Shown piece after piece: positions 13,001 to 20,477 of a stretch of 26,233 nt of DNA. The first letter of the stretch is position 1; each line of letters begins with the position of its first letter. The stretch comes from CAJBLF01 sp964542965 (GTDB lineage Bacteria > Patescibacteriota > Gracilibacteria > Absconditabacterales > Absconditicoccaceae): the NCBI GenBank assembly GCA_964542965.1, contig CAZIVH010000012.1, positions 1 through 26,233 of the forward strand, written 5' to 3'. The translations under genes were made by a program, and so were the position numbers. The notes under the pieces were generated by a model. The model saw only the letters and a program-made list of their open reading frames with translations. It searched no databases and was not told where the DNA came from.

Positions 13001-13340
13001 NNNNNNNNNNNNNNNNNNNNNNNNNNNNNNNNNNNNNNNNNNNNNNNNNNNNNNNNNNNNNNNNNNNNNNNNNNNNNNNAATCGATGTTCAAACGGAAAC
13101 TTGCACGTCAAAGGAATTTTGATGGGAGATAATATCCAAGAGCTCGTCGATTCTAGAAGATCACAGCTCAATGATTGGTTCTACACAAAATCATCTGCTC
13201 CTACCGCCATCAAAGCAGAGAGAAGAAACGAAATTTTCAACGGCGCAGCCGTGCTCATCGAATACAGTCCAAGCTTACGAAGTGCATTGCCTCCAGGTGC
13301 AGGAGAATTCACCAAAGCGTTGGAGATCTACAAACAATAA
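10047..13340 (+). CDS. Secreted DUF11 and Cys-rich surface protein, interrupted by a scaffold gap
   Basis: The frame opens at ATG 10047, 30 nt after the previous stop, and closes at TAA 13338-13340. That is about 1097 residues including the gap, with 16 visible in-frame TGAs. Residues 1-22 form a signal peptide ending near T-W-A. DUF11-type modules lie at about 142-240, 280-392 and 393-505. Cys-rich segments follow: C-G-D-G-I-L near 519, several short Cys-paired blocks to about 700, and a DUF4215-like C-G-D-G/C-D-D-G unit at 777-805. The C-terminal part (about 806-1097) is a distinct globular-looking domain ending with A-E-R-R-N-E-I-F-N-G-A and S-P-S-L-R-S-A-L-P-P-G-A. The frame is consistent across the 100 N, but the gap length is probably a placeholder, so the true length and continuity are unproven. 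Confidence 0.82.
12980..13079. other. Scaffold gap (100 N) inside the Cys-rich surface gene
   Basis: There are exactly 100 N, the usual placeholder for a gap of unknown size. It falls in the coding region between a Cys-containing segment and the C-terminal domain. Repeats among the neighbouring surface proteins could explain the assembly break. Confidence 0.97.
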
Positions 13341-13359
13341 CATTCTATCACCACATATA

Positions 13360-13400
13360 TAGTAGTAAGGGCGACAAAAAAACCGCCCTTTTACTATTTT
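13360..13400 (+). terminator. Terminator of the surface-protein cluster
   Basis: AAGGGCG (13367-13373) pairs with CGCCCTT around an A-rich loop, followed by a T-rich tract. Flanking AGT and ACT extend the stem across a small bulge. It separates the native gene cluster from the Bacteroidota-like gene downstream. Confidence 0.75.
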
Positions 13401-13410
13401 AAAAATTCTA

Positions 13411-13438
13411 TTGACATTTTATTTTAAATGTTTATAGT
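13411..13438 (+). promoter_or_regulatory. Promoter of the first T9SS-type gene
   Basis: TTGACA (13411-13416), 16-nt spacer, TATAGT (13433-13438). The layout matches the promoters at 14966 (native gene) and 17681 (second Bacteroidota-like block). It does not resemble the usual Bacteroidota TTTG / TAnnTTTG promoter. Confidence 0.65.
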
Positions 13439-13480
13439 AACTTTACCATCATAGAGAGATGGACCTGGTAAATACTACTA

Positions 13481-13506
13481 TTTACCAGATGATCATTAGC
13501 AAAAAC
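13481..13506 (+). repeat. 5' leader motif shared with the second T9SS block
   Basis: This 26-nt leader segment matches 17761-17786 at 21 of 26 positions, with the core TGATCATTA-R-CAAAAA. It lies about 48 nt after the -10 box start here and about 58 nt in the other block. This suggests that the two transcription units share ancestry upstream of the coding sequence. Confidence 0.6.
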
Positions 13507-13521
13507 ATAAACCTTTATACA

Positions 13522-14808
13522 ATGAGAACACTGATTATTTTTGTTGTGAGTGTCATGATGACCCTTGCTTCATTCGCACAGGTACCTGCTGACGCTGGTG
13601 CTATCACAGGAAACACTAATGTCTGCGCAAACAGCACAGCTGTGTATTCCGTAGGCGCTATCACAAACGCGACGAGTTACATGTGGGTTGTTCCTGGTGG
13701 TGCAACCATTACGAGCGGTTACGGTACCAACGTAATCATCGTACAGTTCGGCACCTCTTCCGGAGATATTGTAGTTTTCGGACAGAATGGCAGCATCCTG
13801 GGGAATGGTTCATCCCTTCATGTAACGGTAAACCAAGCACCAAGCATAAGCGTTGTTGCAAGCCCCACAGATATCTGTGCAGGAGCTACCACAACACTTA
13901 CTGCAACAGGAACTGGTATAGCATCGTTCGTGTGGAGTGGAAGTAGCATGACCACCTCATCCGTAACCGTCAATCCTACCACACCGACAACCTATACGGT
14001 CACGGTCACAGGAACCAATACTTGCACCTCTTCAGCAAGCGTTACCGTCAATGTGCATACCGCACCGAACGTAACATTGAATCTGACTGAGGATCATGCA
14101 TGTACTGATGTAAATAGCGTGCTTTTGGCTGGTGGATTTCCTACCGGCGGCACCTATTCCTGCGCCACACCCAATGTTGTCTTTGGTGGCACTACCATTC
14201 ATCCTCCTATCGTTGGTCCAGGCACCTGGAATGTCACATACACCGTGACCGATATGTACGGATGTTCGGCAAGTGCAGATGACCTGTTTACGGTCTATCC
14301 TATCCCGGCAGTGATGTTCAATAACATCAGCGGTTCACCGCTGACCACGGGAAGCACTCCTGTGGATTTAGTGAACTTCGTAATGCCTATCGGTGGCACG
14401 TTCACCGGCCCAGGCATTTCCGGAACATTGTTTGATCCCAAAGTTGCTGGAGTCGGAACACATATGCTGACCTACACGTACGCACATCCCATCAGCGGGT
14501 GTGAAGCTACGCAGATTCAGTATGTGAACGTCGGCTCTGTCGGTATTGATGAAGTGAACGTTGCAGTGGAAAACATCTCGATGTTTCCTAATCCTGCAAC
14601 CGATCAGCTAAATCTCTCCGGTATCGATCAGAAAGAAATCGTCTCATTGGAAATCAAAGATATGATTGGCAAAACGGTATATACCGCAGATGTCACTTCA
14701 GCATCGATGATCATCAACGTTAACGATTTCCATTCAGGGATCTATTTCATCAGCTTTGTGAGTGCCGACGGCATTTCCGTCAGCAAAAAATTCATCAAGA
14801 CTGAATAA
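13522..14808 (+). CDS. Secreted Ig/PKD-like protein with T9SS C-terminal sorting domain (Bacteroidota-type)
   Basis: A 428-residue protein. I chose ATG 13522 because it starts a classic signal peptide, M-R-T-L-I-I-F-V-V-S then A-S-F-A followed by Q, typical of Bacteroidota. An in-frame ATG at 13459 would add 21 residues. Thr/Ser-rich Ig/PKD-like modules fill the middle, with recurring D-I-C-A-G and P-T-T-Y-T-V-T-V motifs. The last 75 residues match the Por_Secre_tail family (TIGR04183): M-F-P-N-P-A-T-D-Q-L, then D-M-I-G-K-T-V, then G-I-Y-F-I-S-F and K-K-F-I-K at the end. That family directs export through the type IX system. The whole protein is paralogous to the C-terminal 410 residues of 20478-22592. 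It contains no TGA despite many Gly residues, unlike both neighbours, which suggests transfer. Confidence 0.9.
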   Translation: MRTLIIFVVSVMMTLASFAQVPADAGAITGNTNVCANSTAVYSVGAITNATSYMWVVPGGATITSGYGTNVIIVQFGTSSGDIVVFGQNGSILGNGSSLHVTVNQAPSISVVASPTDICAGATTTLTATGTGIASFVWSGSSMTTSSVTVNPTTPTTYTVTVTGTNTCTSSASVTVNVHTAPNVTLNLTEDHACTDVNSVLLAGGFPTGGTYSCATPNVVFGGTTIHPPIVGPGTWNVTYTVTDMYGCSASADDLFTVYPIPAVMFNNISGSPLTTGSTPVDLVNFVMPIGGTFTGPGISGTLFDPKVAGVGTHMLTYTYAHPISGCEATQIQYVNVGSVGIDEVNVAVENISMFPNPATDQLNLSGIDQKEIVSLEIKDMIGKTVYTADVTSASMIINVNDFHSGIYFISFVSADGISVSKKFIKTE

Positions 14809-14821
14809 TTACAACAGCATT

Positions 14822-14855
14822 ATAGGCGGCAAGTTTTTACTTGCTGCCTTTTTTT
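14822..14855 (+). terminator. Terminator of the first T9SS-type gene (duplicated at 22610)
   Basis: GGCGGCAAG pairs with CTTGCTGCC (9 bp, one G-T pair) around TTTTTA, followed by seven T. The 34-nt segment is identical to 22610-22643 behind the paralogous gene. Confidence 0.92.
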
Positions 14856-14870
14856 ATTTTTAAATGTTTC

Positions 14871-14935
14871 CACCCGGGTGAGAACTTTAAAAACAATAGA
14901 TACAAAGAAACTTTTATAACTATTTCACCCGGGTG
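14871..14935. promoter_or_regulatory. Pair of CACCCGGGTG palindromes, possible operator
   Basis: The 10-bp perfect palindrome CACCCGGGTG occurs at 14871-14880 and 14926-14935, spaced 55 bp apart (about five helical turns). The surrounding sequence is AT-rich. The second copy ends 30 bp before the -35 box of the beta-helix gene. A repressor or activator binding two sites is plausible but inferred. Confidence 0.4.
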
Positions 14936-14965
14936 CGTAATCAACTAAAATCCCCAAAAATAGAC

Positions 14966-14993
14966 TTGACATTATTTAGTAAATTGTTATAAG
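14966..14993 (+). promoter_or_regulatory. Promoter of the beta-helix surface protein gene
   Basis: TTGACA (14966-14971), 16-nt spacer, TATAAG (14988-14993). It lies about 48 nt before the ATG. This is a clear sigma-70-like promoter in front of an undoubtedly native, TGA-rich gene. Confidence 0.7.
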
Positions 14994-15041
14994 ATTTATG
15001 TTTAGTTATTGTACTGTTTTATATTCCATATATTTCTCGCC

Positions 15042-17447
15042 ATGAAAAAATTCCTTTTCTCTTCATTTCGGAAATTTTCTGTGCTAGCGATTGCTGTGCT
15101 TGCGATCTGATGAATCAGATTACAAGTTTTTGCACACACAGATTCCGATTATCTCACGTTCACACCGAGCGGATGTCCTAGCAACATGAAAGTTCGGCAT
15201 TTGAATAGCGGAGATATAGCGGGTTGAGCCACATTATCATCCTTGCCGTTTATCCCTTCATGATTTTCATGAGCCATTTTCGTGATTGATAGTTTTCCTA
15301 CGGAAATCACCTCTAATATCACTATCACTTCTGATTGTGTTGCACTCGTAGCAAATGCTGACGCTCCAGGAAACACTATCTTGAATTTTACGTGAGGTGC
15401 ATACATCTATAACAATGGTTCAAAAAGAATCACTGTTGCATGAACAGACGATACACATAGATTGGAGATTGTATGATCAACGAGCCCCGCAGGCATAGTT
15501 TTTGAAAACACTACATGAGCGCGTATTGCTTACACCAACCTTTCAGGATTTTCTACCTTATGAGGATTGGTGCTTACCAACAATCAGAATGCTATGGTAA
15601 CAAACAATATCGTATCATACAGCAAATACGGAATCCAATTTCAATCATCTACCAACAGCACAATTCAATACAACACTATCACTAACAATACGGAAAGAGG
15701 TATCCAGCTTACGGGATGATCAAACAGCAATACCATTTCCAATAACACCATCACTTCAAACAAAGACGGAATGTTATTGTGAGGTATTATCGGCGGAACC
15801 GTATCCAACAATACCGTTAGCGGTAATACGCAAGATGGAATAGTGTTGGGAGCGACAACAACGCAAACTACGATTTCAAACAACACTTCATCAAACAACA
15901 CTCGCTACTGAATATCTTTGGTCACTAGCAACGTAACAGGAAACACTATCTGTAGCAATACCTTAACCACTAATATGGTCGGCATATCTTTGGTATGATC
16001 AAAAAACAATACATTCAGCAACAATACCGTATCTGCCAGTACGATATGAATCCATCTCGATGGCGCTCAAAGCAACACGTTCTCTAATAATTCCATCATA
16101 GGAAATACGAGCTATGGAATATACTTATTAACTTCTGCGAGCGGAAACACCTTCACTTCAGATACCTTATCAGGAAACGCCAATTATACTATCTATCTTA
16201 ACAATGCTCACTACAATCAATTCACACAATCAACCGTAACGAACAACGCTAAAGCGATCAATCTCAATAGTTCGACATTCAATACGTTCTCTGGCGTGAA
16301 TGTGAGCAACAACACTAACTGAACCGTATTGAGCATTTCATCAAACAACACGTTAAAACTCACGAATAACAACAACTGAATATATCTCAACAACACATCA
16401 AACAGTAACACCATACAAAACGATCAATCAACGAATTCGCCGATAAACAATATCACCATAGGAAATACATCAACAGGCAATGTCATCTCATGAGGATTGT
16501 TCTCTTCAGATTCGACACTTACCACATCTGTTTCTATCACATTCCTCACGAACAATCGAGCTGCACCTACCTACAGCGTCACCTGAGCATGACTCAGCGG
16601 AAACTACCCAACAACAAGCATGGTATGACTCACATGAACAACGATAGAGCTTACGGGATGAACCAACACACGAAAGGATATCACTGTAAACTACAATGGA
16701 AATATGCAATCTGATAGCATCTACTTATGAACTATCGTCACTCCTCCAAGTGGCGGTGGCGGTTGATGAGGTGGTTGAGGCGGTGGCTGATCGACAACAT
16801 GCACATCAGCGCAATTGATATGTTCTGGTGGCGTACGAACTCGTGTCAGCGGCACTAGCTGTTCATCATCACTCATCGGAACCTCATGTAGCGTGTGATC
16901 AGGAGGAAACGGCACAGGAACACTTCCTGTAGGAAGCATCGCCGGATCTATCTATTCCAACGAAATGAATGCTGCGTATCTTCGGGCATATGCATATGGA
17001 ATCACGACCATGCCTACTATCCAACAAGCGATGATGTGAGGTAAACTCATCAGGTCTCATATGGCAAAAATGATCAGCAATTTTGCTATCACGCTCGGCG
17101 GACTTACTCCTGACACTTCACGCGATTGTGAATTTGACGATATCAGCAATCAAAGCGCAGAGATGAAATTCTACATCAAGCTTTCTTGCCAACTCGGACT
17201 CATGGGACAAAACATGGATAACTTCCTCCCTAGCCAAGAAGTAACAAGAGCTCAGTTTGGAACTATCATGTCTAGACTCATCCGAGGATCAACATACGAT
17301 GGAGGTACTCCATACTACAAAGCACATCTCACTGCACTCAAAAATGCAGGCATCATCACCAACACTACCCACACGATGACGGAGCTCAGAGGATATGTCA
17401 TGATCATGATGAAAAGAGCATATGACTGATGATTCTTGAATCACTAG
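15042..17447 (+). CDS. Secreted parallel beta-helix protein with poly-Gly linker and SLH-like anchor
   Basis: An 801-residue protein, ATG 15042 to TAG 17445-17447, with about 32 in-frame TGAs (about 4% of codons). The signal peptide is residues 1-31, ending V-F-A. Residues about 100-480 are short Asn/Ser/Thr-rich rungs with recurring N-N-T-I-S-N-N-T-I and S-G-N-T patterns, as in NosD-type right-handed beta-helices. Such folds often bind or process polysaccharides, but I cannot point to catalytic residues. An Ig-like segment (about 500-570) precedes a run of 13 Gly (16752-16790), five of them TGA-encoded. A short Cys-containing region follows, then SLH-like repeats (about 650-801) with F-D-D-I, C-Q-L-G-L-M-G, F-L-P-S-Q-E-V-T-R-A-Q-F and L-R-G-Y-V-M. 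I infer a wall-anchored adhesin or glycan-binding protein. It lies between two Bacteroidota-like blocks. Confidence 0.9.
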
Positions 17448-17466
17448 CATTTTATATCCTGATTAT

Positions 17467-17497
17467 AAAAAAGTGGATGCACCCGTGTCCACTTTTT
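17467..17497 (+). terminator. Terminator of the beta-helix gene
   Basis: AAAAAGTGGA pairs with TCCACTTTTT around a 10-nt loop, with T-rich sequence after it. It begins 19 nt after the stop codon. The region from here to 17680 is very AT-rich and I see no gene in it. Confidence 0.85.
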
Positions 17498-17680
17498 CAT
17501 TTTCAAAAAATTTTTTTCTGATATATTTTCCCATTTTTTATTCAAAAAAATGTACATATACCTTATCACATATTTTCACCTTTCCCATAGAAATTTTTAC
17601 CAATCAAACACTAGTATTAAAGCCATATCTTGACATTATATCACCTACCACATTTTCCTGCTATTTTCTTCTAATTTCAC

Positions 17681-17708
17681 TTGACAATTTATAGGAAATA
17701 TTTATAAA
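17681..17708 (+). promoter_or_regulatory. Promoter of the second Bacteroidota-like block
   Basis: TTGACA (17681-17686), 16-nt spacer, TATAAA (17703-17708). It is followed by an untranslated leader of more than 100 nt containing the shared 26-nt motif. Confidence 0.7.
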
Positions 17709-17760
17709 CGCCATACTGCGGTATTCATACCTGCAGAACAGAACCAAAGAGATCGCAAGA

Positions 17761-17786
17761 TTTCCTAGGTGATCATTAACAAAAAT
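17761..17786 (+). repeat. 5' leader motif, second copy
   Basis: Matches 13481-13506 at 21 of 26 positions. Here it is followed by a strong ribosome binding site and the extended reading frame starting at 17824, whereas in the first copy the secreted protein starts 16 nt later. Confidence 0.6.
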
Positions 17787-17807
17787 ACGTATTAACCAAA
17801 ACCAAGA

Positions 17808-17826
17808 AAAGGAGGAAAAAATTATG
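17808..17826 (+). promoter_or_regulatory. Strong Shine-Dalgarno and ATG, unusual in this window
   Basis: AAGGAGG ends about 8 nt before ATG 17824. The other genes here, both native and Bacteroidota-like, start without a recognisable Shine-Dalgarno sequence, so this site stands out. It supports translation from 17824 rather than only from ATG 18073. Confidence 0.65.
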
Positions 17827-18861
17827 ACTCTCTATTTTTTGGTCAATGTTTCGAATTCTGATGTCTATTCCAAGATACAACAACGGATGCTATTAAAAAA
17901 TCACCGGAAGATCTATACTGGTGAGCATTTGTGTTTTTCTTCGGGATGACGGAAGATTTTGATCTATTGATCAGCGTTGGCTTTCTTTGTAATTTGCCAG
18001 GTCGCGCATGCTAAGCAAATTCGACCAAAAAATTCTTTAATCAAAAATCAAAAATTAAAAAAACGTACAGCAATGAAAAAACTTTTTGTTTTCTCTGTGT
18101 TGCTGGTAAGCATACTTGCAACACAAATGGTTACTGCGCAAACTGTAACCATCAATCCATCTACTGCCTCGATCTGTCAGGGCTCGGGCACAATGGTAAC
18201 ATTGACCGCCCAGACTACGGGAACAGTATTGACCTATGCATGGTCAAATGGAGTAACAGGTGTTGACTATATTGATGTCTCTCCTGCTGCTACCACCACG
18301 TACACCGTGACCGTTACTTTTCTGAGCAGCCCTGCTGCTACAGCAACAGCAACCGTAACGGTACTTCCTACGCCTTTACCTCTCATCACTGCCAGCGGCT
18401 CAACAACCATTTGCCAAGGCAGCAGCGTTACATTGACCAGCTCTATCAGCGATCCTTCTTGTGAATGGTACTTCAATGGAAGCCCTATCTCTGGCTCTTT
18501 GGGTATGACAAGCTATCCTGCCTCTCAGGCGGGTTCCTACAGGGTATATGTAACCGTAGGCGGTTGTTCAGGAATGAGCGCACCGACTATCGTTACCGTA
18601 AATCCCTTACCGAATGCTTCATTCACTCCTACTTCATTTTTGGATGAATGCAGCAGTTCCATTACCCCTTTGGTTGCAGACCTCACCGGTCCGCAATACA
18701 CCTACCAATGGTATCAAAGGGTAACCGGCATTGGAACCTACATGATACTGCCAGGAGAAACTGCTCCTACCCTGGACCTCATTGGTCCTGAATTCATCGG
18801 AGATTACGAGTATTCATTGACCGTGACCAACACGGTAACCGGATGCGTAAGCACCTGGTAA
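17824..18861 (+). CDS. Bacteroidota-type Ig-like repeat protein with a TGA-containing N-terminal extension
   Basis: With TGA read as Gly the frame is open from ATG 17824 to TAA 18859-18861 (345 residues). The first 83 residues hold two TGAs (17947 and 17968) and a signal-like segment, L-I-Y-G-S-A-L-A-F-F-V-I-C then V-A-H-A. After a Lys/Asn-rich stretch comes a second, Bacteroidota-style signal peptide starting at ATG 18073 (M-K-K-L-F-V-F, then V-T-A-Q). The TGA-free remainder has PKD/Ig-like modules with S-I-C-Q-G, T-T-Y-T-V-T-V and Y-T-Y-Q-W motifs. It ends abruptly after V-T-G-C-V-S-T-W with no sorting domain, as if cut inside a repeat. Under the standard code, 17824 would encode a leader peptide of about 42 residues and the secreted protein would start at 18073. 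I prefer 17824 because of its ribosome binding site, with moderate confidence. Confidence 0.62.
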
Positions 18862-18898
18862 AGTTCACTTATTCATTCACAAAAAAAGAAATCGTTAT

Positions 18899-20425
18899 AT
18901 GAAAAAATGTATCGTTTTTGTTGGTTTAATGATCGCAATGCTTGCGATTACAACACAGGCAATAGCGCAACAATACTCCGTAAGGAGAATCGTCCGCGCT
19001 GAATTCGTAGCAGGAATATTGTCAATTCCCAATGACACCATATGCGCCAATTCACCTAGCCAGCTTATCACTGGCACTGCAGCTACTGGCGGTAAGCCCT
19101 CACCGGCAAATACCTACCAGTGGCAGTACCGCTTCAATGCTGGTACATGGTCTAATATCATCGGAGCAATTGACACCTCTCTGTTGACGGGAATTTTAGC
19201 TCCTGGCGACTATCAATATCGCAGAATCGACACCAACCCCGGTTGTGGTTCAAAAGACACCACAAACACCCTCAGTATTCATGTATGGAACAACTTCCTT
19301 GCAGGAACAGCTACGGGAGGTGGAAACTTCTGTGATATGACTTCAGGCACGACAGCCACTTGCAGTGCAGCCACCGGCGGCGATCCGGCAACCATTACTC
19401 AGGTAGTACAAACGTCTCTTGATAATGTTACCTGGACCAATACCGGCAACACTACATTAAGCTTTACGCCTGCAGGTCCGCTGACCGACGATCTGTATGT
19501 CCGTTGGAAATTCGGAAGCAATTGTGATACCGTGTATTCCAATACCCTGCTGTACAATGTCTACGATCCGTTCGTAGCTGGCACAGCGACTACCGCTACC
19601 GTTTCTCCCATATGCAACGGAACCAATGGAGGAACTGCCACGGCTACAGCAGCTACTGGCGGAGCTCCTACCACAACCGTAGAATGGGAAGTATCCAATG
19701 ATGGCATTACGTTTTCAAACACAGGTAATGTGACATTGGCATATTCATTCGGCATACTGACCGTTCCGACATGGGCAAGAGTACGTTACATGAACACTTG
19801 CGACACGCTGTATAGCAATACATTATTTATTGACGTATATGCGGTACTCGCAAGCGGTGGCACTCCTGTCATTGTGGGAAATGACACTATCTGTTTCAAT
19901 CTTGATCCGGGTAGCATCGATGCTCCGGCATCAACCGGTGGAAATGGTATCTACACCTATCAGTGGCAAGTTCGTATCAATGGTAGTGCTTGGAGCAACG
20001 CTCCTGGCGTATCAACAGCCGAAGATTATGATATCCCTACGCTCAGCGTTACTGCCGGGCTGTATGAATATCAACGAATCACCACTAATGTATGCGGCAC
20101 AGTTACCACTCCTGTAGTATCTGTACTGATGTATCAGCAATTCAATCCCGGTATTGTCGGAACTCATGACGAAGCATGCTCTGGATTTGCCCAGACGCCG
20201 ATCATTGAAATGACTGCGGCTACTGGTGGATCAGGCATCTATACCTATCAATGGATTGAATCTCTTGATGAAATCACCTGGAACAATGCTCCTGGCGTAT
20301 CAACAGGAACTAACTACACACCGCCGACCATCACTACTCCGGTCCAGTTAGAATATTTTTACCGGAGAAATGTAACCGACGCAATGTGCGGTATGCAAAC
20401 ATCAACAGCTCCGGCACTTCCGTAA
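18899..20425 (+). CDS. Secreted repeat protein, Bacteroidota-type, lacking a sorting domain
   Basis: A 508-residue protein, starting 37 nt after the previous stop. The signal peptide M-K-K-C-I-V-F-V-G then Q-A-I-A followed by Q is Bacteroidota-like. The mature start, Q-Y-S-V-R-R-I-V, resembles that of the next protein (Q-M-S-V-R-R-I-I). About five repeats of 85-100 residues follow. They contain A-T-G-G, Y-T-Y-Q-W, a C-D-T-x-Y-S-N-T-L motif and, twice, N-A-P-G-V-S-T, like the repetitive extracellular proteins of gliding or adhesive Bacteroidota. It stops after Q-T-S-T-A-P-A-L-P, apparently mid-repeat, with no T9SS tail. No TGA occurs in the frame. The A-rich region before the ATG is typical of Bacteroidota translation starts. 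Function unknown; a surface or adhesive role is likely. Confidence 0.85.
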   Translation: MKKCIVFVGLMIAMLAITTQAIAQQYSVRRIVRAEFVAGILSIPNDTICANSPSQLITGTAATGGKPSPANTYQWQYRFNAGTWSNIIGAIDTSLLTGILAPGDYQYRRIDTNPGCGSKDTTNTLSIHVWNNFLAGTATGGGNFCDMTSGTTATCSAATGGDPATITQVVQTSLDNVTWTNTGNTTLSFTPAGPLTDDLYVRWKFGSNCDTVYSNTLLYNVYDPFVAGTATTATVSPICNGTNGGTATATAATGGAPTTTVEWEVSNDGITFSNTGNVTLAYSFGILTVPTWARVRYMNTCDTLYSNTLFIDVYAVLASGGTPVIVGNDTICFNLDPGSIDAPASTGGNGIYTYQWQVRINGSAWSNAPGVSTAEDYDIPTLSVTAGLYEYQRITTNVCGTVTTPVVSVLMYQQFNPGIVGTHDEACSGFAQTPIIEMTAATGGSGIYTYQWIESLDEITWNNAPGVSTGTNYTPPTITTPVQLEYFYRRNVTDAMCGMQTSTAPALP

Positions 20426-20477
20426 GGAAGGACTCTCGGAGTTCAGTCAATCAAGTAATAATCAAAAATTTACGAAC

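Noticed and set aside
1154..13340. A region full of broken genes or pseudogenes
   Set aside because: All interruptions in these frames are TGA. With TGA as Gly each frame is continuous to a single TAA, and the same reassignment is required in S12 and S7.
14474..14900. Cys and Thr-rich antisense and alternate-frame ORFs in the repeat genes (for example 21476-21790 on the minus strand)
   Set aside because: They are shadows of strongly coding, compositionally biased frames on the plus strand and have no start signals of their own.
13341..17823. Insertion sequence, integron or prophage carrying the foreign genes
   Set aside because: No transposase or integrase reading frame, and no terminal inverted repeats or target duplications that I can recognise at block edges.
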